Below are positions 7,982 to 16,499 of a stretch of 64,000 bases of DNA, one piece after another. Source of the stretch: Kaistella pullorum. Its GTDB lineage: Bacteria > Bacteroidota > Bacteroidia > Flavobacteriales > Weeksellaceae. Numbering within the stretch: the first letter of the stretch is position 1; every line of letters starts with the position of its first letter. Location of the stretch: contig NZ_JACSPS010000002.1 of NCBI RefSeq assembly GCF_014837035.1, forward strand, positions 697,851 to 761,850, written 5' to 3'. The position numbers and the translations under genes were made by a program. Under the pieces are notes generated by a model. The model saw nothing but the letters and a program-made list of their open reading frames with translations, did no database searches and had not been told where the DNA came from.

Positions 7982-8431
7982 ATGTCTGAAATAAAGAAAC
8001 GTCTTTCCATCATTCTGGAAAGCCCAACAAATAATTTGAATGATAAACTGCAAAAGGTTTGTCAACTTCTGGATCAGGAAATCCCCTACTTCAACTGGAC
8101 TGGTTTTTATTTCAAAAACGGCGACAAGAACGAGCTCATTTTAGGGCCGTATGTCGGCGCTGAGACGGATCATACGATTATTCCGTTTGGAAAGGGAATT
8201 TGCGGCCAGGTAGCGGTTTCCAATGAAACATTCGTGGTGCCCGATGTGCATGAACAGGATAATTATCTGAGCTGCTCCATCGACACGAAAGCGGAAATCG
8301 TGGTTCCGATCATCAAAAACGGCGAAAACATCGGTCAGATTGATATCGATTCGCATACGCTTGATCCTTTCACGGATGAAGACCGGGAAATGCTCGAATG
8401 GCTTTGCGACGAAATCGCGAAGATTTATTAA
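7982..8431 (+). CDS. GAF-domain free methionine-(R)-sulfoxide reductase type protein
   Basis: 149 residues forming one GAF domain, the fold of fRMsr (YebR), which reduces free Met-R-sulfoxide. Motifs are PYFNWTGFYF, PFGKGICGQVAVSNETFVVP and EIVVPIIKNGENIGQIDIDS. Cys74 (GICG) and Cys98 (YLSC) are 24 residues apart, matching the resolving and catalytic cysteines of the E. coli enzyme; the third cysteine of that enzyme, 10 residues before the first, is a histidine here (comparison from memory). Ends in a strong terminator. Confidence 0.8.
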   Translation: MSEIKKRLSIILESPTNNLNDKLQKVCQLLDQEIPYFNWTGFYFKNGDKNELILGPYVGAETDHTIIPFGKGICGQVAVSNETFVVPDVHEQDNYLSCSIDTKAEIVVPIIKNGENIGQIDIDSHTLDPFTDEDREMLEWLCDEIAKIY

Positions 8432-8438
8432 ACATAAT

Positions 8439-8467
8439 GTGCGGCCCTGCGGGCCGCACTTTTTTTA
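8439..8467 (+). terminator. Strong terminator after the GAF reductase gene
   Basis: Perfect 9-bp stem GTGCGGCCC/GGGCCGCAC with loop TGC, then TTTTTTT. It lies between convergent genes and its T-run overlaps the end of the GNAT gene. Confidence 0.85.
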
Positions 8468-8935
8468 TTGGGACAGATTGGCGATGGCCTGCTGATCCAA
8501 TCTGAAAATCGTCCATTCGTCCATAGGCTTGGCACCCAGTGATTTGTAAAATTCAATGGCAGGCGTGTTCCAATCGAGCACAGACCATTCAAGGCGGCCG
8601 CAGTTTTCAGCGCCAGCGATCCGCGCAAGTTCTACTAAAAGTGCTTTGCCGTAACCTTTGCCGCGATGTTCGGGCTCCACGAACAAATCTTCGAGATAGA
8701 TTCCGGGCTTGCCGACAAAGGTGGAAAAATTATAGAAATACAGCGCAAAACCGACCGGTTTACCATCCTCTTCTGCCATCAAAACCTTAGCAAAATTCCT
8801 TATGAAGATATTTTCGTGCAGTTCTTCCACGGAAGTCACCACGTCGTTTTCGAGTTTTTCGTACACCGCGAGTTTTTTAATTAAATCAAAAATTACCGGC
8901 GTGTCTGAAGGAATCGCTTTGCGGATTTTAAACAT
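8465..8935 (-). CDS. GNAT N-acetyltransferase, SSAT/thialysine type
   Basis: 156 residues from ATG 8935. KLAVYEKLENDVVTS, YFYNFSTFVGKPGIYLEDLF, VEPEHRGKGYGKALL (the acetyl-CoA pyrophosphate loop) and LEWSVLDWNTPAIEFYKSLG are typical of the spermidine/spermine and thialysine acetyltransferase subgroup, so an amine or diamino-acid substrate is likely. The open frame extends to 8998, but MFKIRKA fits the family N-terminus. Cytoplasmic. Confidence 0.82.
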   Translation of the reverse strand: MFKIRKAIPSDTPVIFDLIKKLAVYEKLENDVVTSVEELHENIFIRNFAKVLMAEEDGKPVGFALYFYNFSTFVGKPGIYLEDLFVEPEHRGKGYGKALLVELARIAGAENCGRLEWSVLDWNTPAIEFYKSLGAKPMDEWTIFRLDQQAIANLSQ

Positions 8936-8999
8936 AATGCATCTTGATTTTAAAGCGTAAAAATAATGTTTTTTAAAAGACCTTTCTAAAGTGCGCAAA

Positions 9000-9093
9000 C
9001 CCCTAGCCCCGATTGAACGGCCTGTCTGAGCTCTTTTTCGGCGGCGGCTTCGCCGCCGCCGAAAAAAGCGAGTAGTGAAAGCGGGAAATAGCT
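9000..9093 (+). repeat. Structured intergenic element, copy A
   Basis: Left flank CCCCTAGCCCCGATTGAACGG, then GAGCTC, a perfect 15-bp inverted repeat (9034-9048/9052-9066, TTTTTCGGCGGCGGC with loop TTC), then GCGAG and a right flank GCGGGAAATAGC. The flanks pair as CTA/TAG and CCCG/CGGG. It belongs to a five-member family in this window (also 11710, 12669, 15351, 53721). It lies between two minus-strand genes. Confidence 0.75.
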
Positions 9094-9139
9094 TCTCATT
9101 TAATTTAAAAAGTGCTTTTCGAAAAAGTCAAAACGAGCA

Positions 9140-9169
9140 CAAAAAAACCTCCGGAAAAATCCGAAGGTT
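9140..9169 (-). terminator. Terminator after the E2 gene
   Basis: Ten-pair stem AACCTTCGGA/TCCGGAGGTT with loop TTTT and a following T-run on the minus strand. Confidence 0.8.
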
Positions 9170-9186
9170 AATTGTTTTTTTCGATT

Positions 9187-10521
9187 TTAAATCTCGGTAT
9201 TGAGATCCCAGTTCTGCAGATAATCATGCACGTGTTTGAGGAACATGCCGCCCAGCGAGCCGTCTACCACACGGTGATCGTAAGAATGCGACATAAACAT
9301 GAGGCTGCGGATCGCGATCACATCGCCGTCTTTTGTTTCCAGGACCGCAGGCTTCTTCACGATGGCACCCACCGCCAAAATCGCGACTTGCGGCTGCGGG
9401 ATGATTGGTGTTCCCATAAGGTTTCCGAAACCGCCCACATTCGAAATGGTGTACGTGGCACCCTGCGTATCTTCGGGTCTGAGTTTCTTGTTACGCGCGC
9501 GGTAAGCGAGGTCGTTGATGGTCTTCGCAAGACCGGAAAGCGAGAGTTGGTCTGCATTTTTGATCACGGGAACGATTAGGTTACCGTCCGGAAGTGCCGT
9601 AGCCATCCCTATATTGATGTTTTTCTTCTTAATGATTTTGTCGCCGTCTACCGAAACATTGATCAGCGGGAAATCCTGAATGGCTTTCACGATGGCCTTT
9701 ACGAAAATCGGCATATAAGTAAGCTTTTCGCCTTCGCGTTTCTCAAATATATCTTTGTGCTTTGTACGCCATTTTACCACATTCGTCACATCTGTTTCGA
9801 TGAAAGAGGTTACGTGCGGCGATATTCTTTTTGAATTCACCATCGCGTCTGCAATGATCTTGCGCACGCGGTCCATCTGGATCACTTCATCACCCTGCCC
9901 TACAGGTACCGGAGCCGAAATTGGCGCAGGCGCGGGAGTTTGGGCAACTTGTGCCGGTGCGCTTTGTGGAGCAGCAGCCTGTGCAGGTGCGGAAACACTT
10001 CTGTTTTCCAGGTATGCCAGGATGTTTTCTTTGGTGATCCGGCCTTCAAGCCCTGTACCTTTGATTGACTGAAGTTCGGCTTCAGAAATATTTTCCTGTT
10101 GCGCGATGCTTTTCACAAGTGGTGAAAGGTAAATATCACCGGAAAATTCTGTGTTATTGGTAGCTGAAAGCGGTTTTTCAAGCTCTTTTACTTCTTCATC
10201 ACTTAGTTGCGGAATATCAGTCTGAACATCTTCAGCGGTCTTCGGCTCCTGCGGCTGATCAGCCACGGCAACGCCTTCACCGGCGATCTCCATTATCGCA
10301 ATGGCTTCACCAATCTTGGCTACCTCATCTTTCTGCTTCAGTATTTTTACGATCTTTCCGGAAACGGGTGTCGGAACATCTGAATCTACTTTATCGGTCG
10401 CAATTTCCACAACGGAATCATCTTCCTTCACCGTGTCGCCTTCCGCGTAAAGCCAACTAATAATCGTAGCTTCCATCACGCCCTCTCCCATCGAAGGAAG
10501 TATTAATTTATATTCTGCCAT
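9187..10521 (-). CDS. 2-oxo acid dehydrogenase E2 (dihydrolipoamide acyltransferase)
   Basis: 444 residues. The lipoyl domain (1-78) has the lipoylated Lys44 in EIATDKVDSDVPTP. A linker leads to the peripheral-subunit-binding domain (about 130-172, with LVKSIAQQENISEAELQSIK), then a Pro/Ala-rich hinge (about 178-212) and the catalytic acyltransferase domain with SHSYDHRVVDGSLGG (His416, Asp420). The single lipoyl domain and the DSDVPTP motif favour a branched-chain 2-oxo acid complex over pyruvate dehydrogenase, but E1 and E3 are not in the window. The lipoate-attaching enzyme LipB is encoded two genes away. Confidence 0.88.
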   Translation of the reverse strand: MAEYKLILPSMGEGVMEATIISWLYAEGDTVKEDDSVVEIATDKVDSDVPTPVSGKIVKILKQKDEVAKIGEAIAIMEIAGEGVAVADQPQEPKTAEDVQTDIPQLSDEEVKELEKPLSATNNTEFSGDIYLSPLVKSIAQQENISEAELQSIKGTGLEGRITKENILAYLENRSVSAPAQAAAPQSAPAQVAQTPAPAPISAPVPVGQGDEVIQMDRVRKIIADAMVNSKRISPHVTSFIETDVTNVVKWRTKHKDIFEKREGEKLTYMPIFVKAIVKAIQDFPLINVSVDGDKIIKKKNINIGMATALPDGNLIVPVIKNADQLSLSGLAKTINDLAYRARNKKLRPEDTQGATYTISNVGGFGNLMGTPIIPQPQVAILAVGAIVKKPAVLETKDGDVIAIRSLMFMSHSYDHRVVDGSLGGMFLKHVHDYLQNWDLNTEI

Positions 10522-10645
10522 TTTGATAATTCGGTTTTGACAAAGATAAAATTTTTTGCCGATTAAAGAAATCTGAATTTACAAGCCGCTTTTCTGACAT
10601 TCCTGCAAAAACCTCAACAGCATAAAAAAGCGTTGAATTTTAGCT

Positions 10646-10653
10646 TAAATTTG
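10646..10653 (+). promoter_or_regulatory. Promoter -7 box TAAATTTG for the ABM gene
   Basis: TAnnTTTG match 21 nt before the start codon at 10675. It lies inside the longer open frame starting at 10633, which argues for the later start. Confidence 0.5.
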
Positions 10654-10674
10654 GCGGACAAACATTTCAAATTT

Positions 10675-10968
10675 ATGTCTAAATTATATATCGTCGCGCT
10701 GTTTCATTTCAAGGGAAACCATCTTACCGATGCACTCGAACTGCTCGAGAAACTGGTAAGTGAAACGCGGAAAGAAGACGGTTGTCTGCAATATGACCTT
10801 ATAGAAGAGTCGGAAAATAAAGGCGTTTTCTTCCTGATGGAACTTTGGGAAAGTGAAGCGCATCACCGTGAGCACAACGCTTCCGAGCATCTCGCAGAAT
10901 TCCGTAAAGCTGCTGCACCACTCTTCGAAAGCAGCGCTGAAGTTTACCGCGGCGCGAAACTTTTTTAA
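10675..10968 (+). CDS. ABM-domain (antibiotic biosynthesis monooxygenase-like) protein
   Basis: 97 residues, one ferredoxin-like ABM domain: LYIVALFHFKGNHL, KEDGCLQYDLIEE, FFLMELWESEAHHREHNASE, HLAEFRKAAAPLF. Relatives include the quinol monooxygenase YgiN and small heme- or quinone-oxidising dimers; the substrate here is unknown. The start at 10675 is chosen because a -7 box lies 21 nt upstream and the motif begins there. Its stop overlaps the lipB stop by 4 bp (convergent). Confidence 0.82.
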   Translation: MSKLYIVALFHFKGNHLTDALELLEKLVSETRKEDGCLQYDLIEESENKGVFFLMELWESEAHHREHNASEHLAEFRKAAAPLFESSAEVYRGAKLF

Positions 10969-11687
10969 ATAATCTGCGCTTCGAAAACGTCGCAGAAGTG
11001 TTTTTTGATCCTGATTTTAAGATCTGAGATCTCGATGTCTGTAAATGTACGTTCAAGTTCCCGACTGATTGAGGTCACCGCCTTATCTTTAATTCCGCAC
11101 GGGATGATGTATTCAAAATAGCGCAGGTCTGTATTCACATTCAGCCCGAAACCGTGCATCGTCACCCATTTCGAGGTCTTCACGCCCATCGCGCAGATTT
11201 TCCTTGCGTAGGGTTTGCCCACATCGAGCCATACGCCGGTTTCGCCTTCGCTGCGCATTCCTTTGATGCCGTATTCGGCCAGAACGCGGATGATCACTTC
11301 TTCCAGATTGCGCATATAAAGGAAAATATCCGACGAGAAATTATCCAAATCCAACACGGGATAGCCGATCAACTGCCCGAAACCGTGGTAAGTAATGTCG
11401 CCGCCGCGGTTCGTCTTCACGTAAGTTGCGTTGATTTCCTTCAGTTTTTCGGCGTTTGCCAGCATATTTTGTTCGTCGCCCGATTTCCCGATGGTGTACA
11501 CATGCGGATGCTCCACAAAAAGCAGATAATTGGGAGTTTCGAGTTGTAAATCCGGGGTTTTACTGCGGTTTTCGAGCTTTAAAGCGATGATTTCCTGCAT
11601 CCGTGTTTCCTGAAAAGCAAATGCCGCCTCATATTCCATCAAGCCGAGGTCCTGAAACTGCAGTGTTCTGTTCTGTGTCGCTGTCAT
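10965..11687 (-). CDS. lipB: Octanoyltransferase LipB
   Basis: Transfers octanoyl from octanoyl-ACP to lipoyl domains, the first step of lipoate synthesis. 240 residues with NRGGDITYHGFGQLIGYPVL (family signature), KICAMGVKTSKWVTMHGFGL (conserved lysine region) and YIIPCGI (the active-site cysteine). The N-terminus has about 30 more residues than E. coli LipB, as is usual in Bacteroidetes. It lies downstream of trpA in the same direction but is separated from it by structured element D. Confidence 0.93.
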   Translation of the reverse strand: MTATQNRTLQFQDLGLMEYEAAFAFQETRMQEIIALKLENRSKTPDLQLETPNYLLFVEHPHVYTIGKSGDEQNMLANAEKLKEINATYVKTNRGGDITYHGFGQLIGYPVLDLDNFSSDIFLYMRNLEEVIIRVLAEYGIKGMRSEGETGVWLDVGKPYARKICAMGVKTSKWVTMHGFGLNVNTDLRYFEYIIPCGIKDKAVTSISRELERTFTDIEISDLKIRIKKHFCDVFEAQII

Positions 11688-11709
11688 TTTTTACTACTGA
11701 TTTTTTGGG

Positions 11710-11823
11710 CAATCCCCTTGCCACAGCTTTGCCAGCTGCACGGGGGCGGGCTTTCCGTTGCAATCTTTTTTGGGGCGCGCCTGCGGCGCGCCCCGAAAAA
11801 AGGATTTCCACTTCAATCCCTAT
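11710..11823 (-). repeat. Structured intergenic element, copy D (reverse orientation)
   Basis: Read on the minus strand: GATTGAAGTGGAAATCC, T-run, a 10-bp palindrome arm pair GGGGCGCGCC/GGCGCGCCCC (11772-11781/11785-11794, loop TGC), A-run, GATTGCAACGGAAAG. The flanks match copy E at 53.7 kb almost word for word, while the central palindrome is entirely different. It sits between trpA and lipB. Confidence 0.7.
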
Positions 11824-11867
11824 TGCGAAGTATCTGCACCCGATTTTACGATGCCAAAAATACGATT

Positions 11868-12629
11868 TTAATCAACTATGCTATGGATAAATTCGGCCGT
11901 CTTTTCTTTCCAACCGTCGTTTTCGAGCAAAATGTTGACGAAAGCCGTCCCGATGATTCCGCCAGCCGCTTTCCGCGTGACGTTCTGAAAATCTTCTTTG
12001 TTTTTTATTCCGAAGCCGATCATCACGGGATTTTTAAGATTCAGGCTGGCCAGGCGGTTCAGGTATTCTTCGTTGTTCACTTCTTTGGAAATATTGCCTG
12101 TGGTGGAAGAACTTGATACGGCATAAAGAAATCCGGAGCTTAAAGAATCAAGGTATTTTATCCGTTCATCAGAGGTTTCCGGAGTTACGAGAAAAATGAA
12201 GTTCAGGCCGTACTGTTTTAAGACCGGCTGATAGTTCTTTTCGAATTCAATGGGCGGCAGATCCGGAATAATCAGGCCGGAAACGCTTGAGGCGGCACAT
12301 TCGCGGCAGAAACTTTCGAATCCGAAACGAAGGACGGGATTGATATAACCCATAAGCACGATCGGAATATCGATTTCGGATTTCACAGATTTGAGTTGCT
12401 CAAACAGTGTGGCAATCGTCATTCCGTTGCTCAGCGCGAGTTCATGCGCTTTTTGGATTACCGGCCCATCTGCCACGGGATCGGAATATGGCATCCCAAT
12501 TTCCACCATTTCAGCACCGGAACTTTGAATTATTTTCAGAATTTCGGCGGTGTCATTCAGTCGCGGAATTCCTGCGGTGAAATAGATATTGAGTTTTTTG
12601 TGCTGTTGGATGTTATCTGTGTTATTCAT
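11868..12629 (-). CDS. trpA: Tryptophan synthase alpha chain TrpA
   Basis: Cleaves indole-3-glycerol phosphate to indole for TrpB. 253 residues, TIM barrel. YFTAGIPRLNDT, MVEIGMPYSDPVADGPVIQ (catalytic Glu) and ISGLIIPDLPPIEFE-type motifs (SGLIIPDLPP, catalytic Asp) are present, and GFGIKNKEDF closes the phosphate site. The open frame extends to 12812 only because repeat element B upstream has no stop; MNNTDNIQQHKK at 12629 is the family-like start. Last gene of the trp operon. Confidence 0.95.
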   Translation of the reverse strand: MNNTDNIQQHKKLNIYFTAGIPRLNDTAEILKIIQSSGAEMVEIGMPYSDPVADGPVIQKAHELALSNGMTIATLFEQLKSVKSEIDIPIVLMGYINPVLRFGFESFCRECAASSVSGLIIPDLPPIEFEKNYQPVLKQYGLNFIFLVTPETSDERIKYLDSLSSGFLYAVSSSSTTGNISKEVNNEEYLNRLASLNLKNPVMIGFGIKNKEDFQNVTRKAAGGIIGTAFVNILLENDGWKEKTAEFIHSIVD

Positions 12630-12668
12630 ATTTCGATTTACTAAATTTGTTTTTAAATGCCGTGGTCT

Positions 12669-12748
12669 GCGCCCCGGCCTGAGCGGAGCTCTTTTTGCGA
12701 GGAGGTACGACGAGCAAAAAAGCGGGAGCGGAGGACGGAAATGGCGCC
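12669..12748 (+). repeat. Structured intergenic element, copy B, between trpB and trpA
   Basis: Outer stem GCGCC/GGCGC (12669-12673/12743-12747). Inside it, CCGGCCTGAGCGGAGCTC, T-run, an imperfect GC/GTAC core, A-run, GCGGGAGCGGAGGACGGAAA. It closely matches copy C and shares GAGCTCTTTTT with copy A. It fills the trpB-trpA gap inside a presumed single transcript. Confidence 0.7.
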
Positions 12749-12757
12749 CAAATAAGG

Positions 12758-13939
12758 CTAAAGATGTTTCAAATAAGTTTCCATGTCTTTGTCGCCGCGA
12801 CCGCTCAGACAAATCACCACGACCTCATTTTCCGCGAACTTCCTCTTTTCTAAGACCGCCAGTGCATGCGCAGATTCGAGCGCTGGGATGATTCCTTCAA
12901 GTTTGGTAAGTTCGAAAGCTGATTTCAGTGCCTCATCATCGTTTACGGAGAAAAATTCTGCGCGTTTTTCGCTGAATAAGTTCGCATGAAACGGTCCGAT
13001 GCCCGGATAATCAAGGCCCGCAGAAATGCTGTGCGGCTCGATAACCTGGCCGTCATCAGTCTGCATCACGAGACTTTTGCTGCCATGCAAAACGCCTAAA
13101 GTCCCCAGAAATGTGGTAGCCGCAGATTTACCCGAATTTACGCCAAAACCACCGGCTTCGGCCGCGATTAGCTTCACTTTTTCCTCATTCACGAAATGGT
13201 AGAAAGCGCCTGCAGCATTGCTCCCGCCGCCGACACACGCAATCACGTAATCCGGATTTTCGGTGCCGGTTTTTTCTTTCAGCTGCCATTTTATCTCTTC
13301 TGAAATAACACTCTGGAACCCCGCTACCAAATCGGGAAATGGATGCGGCCCAACCACGCTTCCGATGATGTAATGTGTGGTGGTAGAATTATTGATCCAG
13401 TCCCGTAACGCTTCATTTACCGCATCTTTCAGCGTTTTGGATCCTGAAGTTGCCGGAATTACGGTGGTGCCGAGCATTTTCATCCGTGCGACGTTCGGAG
13501 CCTGTCTTGCAATATCGATTTCTCCCATGTAGACGATGCATTCCAATCCGAGTAATGCGCAGGCAGTCGCGGTGGCGACGCCATGCTGTCCGGCGCCGGT
13601 TTCAGCGATGATACGCTCTTTGCCGAGTTTTTTGGCGAGCAAAGCCTGTCCGAGCGCGTTGTTGATTTTATGCGCGCCGGTATGGTTCAAGTCTTCTCTT
13701 TTTAAATAAATTTGAGTCTGGTATTTTTCACTTAAATTTTTAGCAAAATACAGTGGTGTGGCTCTTCCTACATAGTTTTTCAGCAAATCCTGAAATTCTT
13801 CCTGAAATTCAGCAGATTCGATAATCTGAAGGTATTTTTCCCTTAATTCTGCAACATTTGGGTATAACATTTCCGGAATGAAGGCGCCGCCAAATTCGCC
13901 GTAATATCCGTTTTCGTCGGGATTTTTATAATTTTTCAT
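12758..13939 (-). CDS. trpB: Tryptophan synthase beta chain TrpB
   Basis: PLP enzyme condensing indole with serine to give tryptophan. 393 residues. [18 protein letters not shown] at the start, [19 protein letters not shown] (PLP lysine), [20 protein letters not shown], and [15 protein letters not shown] (phosphate-binding glycine loop) are all intact, with the C-terminal [14 protein letters not shown]. TrpB1 type by motif order. Its start overlaps the end of trpF by 14 bp, indicating translational coupling; the gap to trpA holds repeat B. Confidence 0.97.
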   Translation of the reverse strand: MKNYKNPDENGYYGEFGGAFIPEMLYPNVAELREKYLQIIESAEFQEEFQDLLKNYVGRATPLYFAKNLSEKYQTQIYLKREDLNHTGAHKINNALGQALLAKKLGKERIIAETGAGQHGVATATACALLGLECIVYMGEIDIARQAPNVARMKMLGTTVIPATSGSKTLKDAVNEALRDWINNSTTTHYIIGSVVGPHPFPDLVAGFQSVISEEIKWQLKEKTGTENPDYVIACVGGGSNAAGAFYHFVNEEKVKLIAAEAGGFGVNSGKSAATTFLGTLGVLHGSKSLVMQTDDGQVIEPHSISAGLDYPGIGPFHANLFSEKRAEFFSVNDDEALKSAFELTKLEGIIPALESAHALAVLEKRKFAENEVVVICLSGRGDKDMETYLKHL

Positions 13940-14552
13940 AAAAGTTTTTTATTTTTTCGAGGTCTTTAATTCCAGCCTCGGTTTCAAATTTCGAATTGAT
14001 GTCGAGCGCAAAAGGTTGATGTGTGATTGTTGTGAGTTTGTCGATATTTTCGAGGGAGATCCCGCCACTTAAAAAATAGGGTTTTGCAATTTCTAAATCA
14101 TTCAAAATCTGCCAGTCAAAGGTCTTTCCTGTGCCGCCAAATGATTCGGAATCTGTGTCGAAAAGAAGATAGTCGGAATTGAATTTTAAATTTTGAATTT
14201 TAGATTTTAGATTTTCTGAATGCTGTCCAATTCTGAAAACTTTGATAATCATAGTTTCTTTATTCAGGCTATGTCGCAATTCATCAATATAGTTTTCGTC
14301 TTCATCGCCGTGCAGCTGGATATAATTTAAGGAACATTCTTCTGCCATCTTCACAATGTTTTCTAAGGTTTCGTTTACGAATACACCCACTTTTCCGCTA
14401 TGAGGAATAACTGAAATCTGGTCTGCATTTAAATGGTTCAAAACATATCGCGACGATTTCGGGTAGAAAATAAAGCCGAGAAAATCTGTTTTTAAGTCAA
14501 TTAACTGCTCGATCTGATCAGGCTTTGTGAGACCGCAGACTTTTATTTTCAT
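13926..14552 (-). CDS. trpF: Phosphoribosylanthranilate isomerase TrpF
   Basis: 208 residues, TIM barrel isomerising PRA to Cd[18 protein letters not shown] holds the catalytic Cys7, [16 protein letters not shown] and [20 protein letters not shown] (catalytic Asp and phosphate site) are present, as is [13 protein letters not shown]. Residues of the variable linker before YLLFDT read [16 protein letters not shown] and are encoded by an AT-rich degenerate repeat (14179-14218) resembling intergenic repeats elsewhere in the window. Overlaps both neighbours (14 bp with trpB, 4 bp with trpC). Confidence 0.95.
   Translation of the reverse strand: MKIKVCGLTKPDQIEQLIDLKTDFLGFIFYPKSSRYVLNHLNADQISVIPHSGKVGVFVNETLENIVKMAEECSLNYIQLHGDEDENYIDELRHSLNKETMIIKVFRIGQHSENLKSKIQNLKFNSDYLLFDTDSESFGGTGKTFDWQILNDLEIAKPYFLSGGISLENIDKLTTITHQPFALDINSKFETEAGIKDLEKIKNFYEKL
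14179..14218 (-). repeat. Degenerate AT-rich repeat read through inside trpF
   Basis: Minus-strand units AAAATCT AAAATCT AAAATTC AAAATTT AAAATTC follow one another, in frame with trpF. The same TTTTAGAT-type units occur between rpsR and rplI. Confidence 0.5.
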
Positions 14553-15322
14553 GATGAAATTTCGTTTATAAATTTGTCAAACGCTTCTCCCGGATTCTTC
14601 ATGAAATATTCACCCATCAGGAAACCGTCGAAGCCTTTTTTTTTGAGGAATCTGAAATCTTCAACACTGTAAATTCCGCTTTCGGCAACTGACAAGGTGT
14701 TTTGAGGAAGCAGATTTTTCAGATTCACAGAATGCTGTAAATCTACTTTGAAGTCTTTCAGATTACGATTGTTAATGCCGACTAAATCGACGTTTTCGTT
14801 GTAATGTGCGAGTTCGTCCTCGGTATGGATTTCGAGCAGTACTTCCAGGCCCAGGCCCTGTGCAAGATCAGTAAATTCCTGCACTTGGCTGACCGAAAGA
14901 CACGCAGCAATCAGCAAAACCACATCCGCTCCGATGGACTTCGCCTCGTAAAATTGGTATTCATCGATCATGAAATCTTTGCGCAAAATGGGAATTGTGA
15001 TTTCATTCCTGACTTTTAAAATATCGTCAAATGTTCCACCGAAAAATTCGGAATCCGTTAATATGGAAATACCGCTTGCGCCATAGGTTTTGTATGATTT
15101 TGCCACATCCAAAACATCTGCGTTTTCACTGATTACGCCTTTGCTGGGCGACTTGCGTTTAAATTCAGCGATGATTCCGGATTTGGATTTTAGCGTTTGT
15201 TTAAGTGAATAGGTCTCACGCCCAAAAAATCCAGAATCTTTAAGTTGTTCTAAAGGAACGGCCGATTTTGAGTAGGAAACTTCCTGCTTTTTTCTTGTTA
15301 TTATCTGATCTAAAATTGTCAT
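14549..15322 (-). CDS. trpC: Indole-3-glycerol phosphate synthase TrpC
   Basis: 257 residues, TIM barrel closing CdRP to indole-3-glycerol phosphate. MTILDQIITRKKQEVSYSK at the start, IIAEFKRKSPSKGVI (KxSPS substrate loop), ILRKDFMIDEYQFYEAKSIG (catalytic Lys), LVGINNRNLKDF and VAESGIYSVEDF are all conserved. The open frame extends upstream to 15499 through repeat C, and that extension is rejected. The stop overlaps the trpF ATG (ATGA type). Confidence 0.96.
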   Translation of the reverse strand: MTILDQIITRKKQEVSYSKSAVPLEQLKDSGFFGRETYSLKQTLKSKSGIIAEFKRKSPSKGVISENADVLDVAKSYKTYGASGISILTDSEFFGGTFDDILKVRNEITIPILRKDFMIDEYQFYEAKSIGADVVLLIAACLSVSQVQEFTDLAQGLGLEVLLEIHTEDELAHYNENVDLVGINNRNLKDFKVDLQHSVNLKNLLPQNTLSVAESGIYSVEDFRFLKKKGFDGFLMGEYFMKNPGEAFDKFINEISS

Positions 15323-15350
15323 TATAAAAGAGTTTTCGGTTATGAAAGGA

Positions 15351-15418
15351 CCGCGACCCGGCTTGAACGGAGCTCTCCGCCGCGGCGGAAGCGGGAGTGG
15401 AAGACGGAAAATGTCGCC
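15351..15418 (+). repeat. Structured intergenic element, copy C, between trpD and trpC
   Basis: Outer stem GCGAC/GTCGC (15353-15357/15413-15417). Inside it, CCGGCTTGAACGGAGCTC, a GC palindrome TCCGCCGCGGCGGA (15376-15389), then GCGGGAGTGGAAGACGGAAAA. Compared with copy B the outer stem differs by a compensated pair (C-G to A-T). It lacks the T- and A-runs around the palindrome. Confidence 0.7.
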
Positions 15419-15426
15419 ATAAAAAT

Positions 15427-16413
15427 CTATTTGATAATAATCTCCAGAGATTTTAATGCGTTGCCGCTTTCTAAACTTTCCGTCGCCAGTGCCAGACAAT
15501 GTTTGTAATCACCATGTTTACCGGTGTTTTTTAAGGCCATCGCAGCATTTGCAAGTACAACAGCATTCTGTTCATAAGTACCGTTGCCTTCGAGAACCGA
15601 CCTGAAGATCTTTGCCGCATCCTGTTTCGTGTTTCCGCCGAAGATACTGTTGGCGTTAATGTTTTTGAAACCCAATTCCTGCGCGGAGAAAATATATTCG
15701 CCCGATTTATCGAAAATCTTGGTGTCCGAGGTCAGCGAAATCTCGTCGTAACCGTCGAGTGCATGAACAAGAAGAAAATTCTCTTGTTTTTTCTGCAGCA
15801 GATACTGATAAATCCGAGCGATTTCCAAACTGTACACGCCAATCATCGAGAATTTCGGCCTTGCGGGATTGACAAGCGGCCCCAAAATATTGAAAAACGT
15901 CCTTAAACCCAGGCCTTTCCGCAGCGGCGCCACCGAACGCAAAGCCGGATGAAACAGCGGCGCGTGGAGAAAGCAAATGTTTCCTTTAGCCAGATCTGCG
16001 CGCAAGTCGCCCGAATCGGTTTTGAATGAATAACCCAGTTCTTCGAGCACATTTGATGCACCGGAAATGGATGAAACACCGTAATTGCCGTGCTTCGCCA
16101 CTTTCTGGCCGGTTCCCGCCACCACAAAACTGGCCAGCGTGGAGATATTAAAGGTATCTTTTCCGTCGCCACCGGTGCCCACGATATCGACCAGATCATC
16201 CGTTTCTAAATCTACGCTGACCGAAAGCCGCAAAAGCGCTTCCTGAAAACCTTCCATTTCCTCGAGCGTAATGCTGCGCATCAGGAAAACCGTGACAAAC
16301 GCTGTGACTTCATTCTCATTGAATTTGTTTTGGGCAATTTCGGTAAGGATAGCCTTGGCTTCAGCTTTTGAAAGCGTGTTGTGATTGAATAAATATTGTA
16401 GAATCTGTTTCAT
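15427..16413 (-). CDS. trpD: Anthranilate phosphoribosyltransferase TrpD
   Basis: 328 residues. DIVGTGGDGKDTFNISTLAS (PRPP-binding glycine loop and metal site), VAKHGNYGVSSISGASNVLE (anthranilate and PRPP contacts; NY replaces the more common NR) and GLGLRTFFNILGPLVNPARP are typical of TrpD. Stand-alone, not fused to TrpG as in enterobacteria. The 86-bp gap upstream carries a palindrome. Confidence 0.95.
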   Translation of the reverse strand: MKQILQYLFNHNTLSKAEAKAILTEIAQNKFNENEVTAFVTVFLMRSITLEEMEGFQEALLRLSVSVDLETDDLVDIVGTGGDGKDTFNISTLASFVVAGTGQKVAKHGNYGVSSISGASNVLEELGYSFKTDSGDLRADLAKGNICFLHAPLFHPALRSVAPLRKGLGLRTFFNILGPLVNPARPKFSMIGVYSLEIARIYQYLLQKKQENFLLVHALDGYDEISLTSDTKIFDKSGEYIFSAQELGFKNINANSIFGGNTKQDAAKIFRSVLEGNGTYEQNAVVLANAAMALKNTGKHGDYKHCLALATESLESGNALKSLEIIIK

Positions 16414-16424
16414 AATTTGTTTCT

Positions 16425-16481
16425 GGTTGTTAGTTGTTGGTTGTCAGTTATTAATGTGTAGTTCTGAATTGTTCAGAACTA
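16425..16481. repeat. trpG-trpD gap: GTTGTTAGTTGTTGG-type repeat and 10-bp palindrome
   Basis: 16425-16449 is a simple GTTGTTAGTTGTTGGTTG-like repeat. 16459-16481 is a perfect inverted repeat TAGTTCTGAA-TTG-TTCAGAACTA. Both lie between coding regions of one operon. Confidence 0.55.
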
Positions 16482-16499
16482 TCAACCGAAATCTATCAA

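Noticed and set aside
9034-9066. Copy A hairpin as a plain terminator of the neighbouring genes
   Set aside because: T-runs lie on the outside of the stem on both strands, but flanking conserved blocks recur with other cores elsewhere, and separate terminators serve the neighbouring genes.
12630-12812. N-terminal extension of the trpA frame
   Set aside because: It translates repeat B and gives an Arg/Pro-rich sequence unlike any TrpA; the family start is at 12629.
15323-15499. N-terminal extension of the trpC frame
   Set aside because: It runs through repeat C into trpD coding DNA; the TrpC family start is at 15322.
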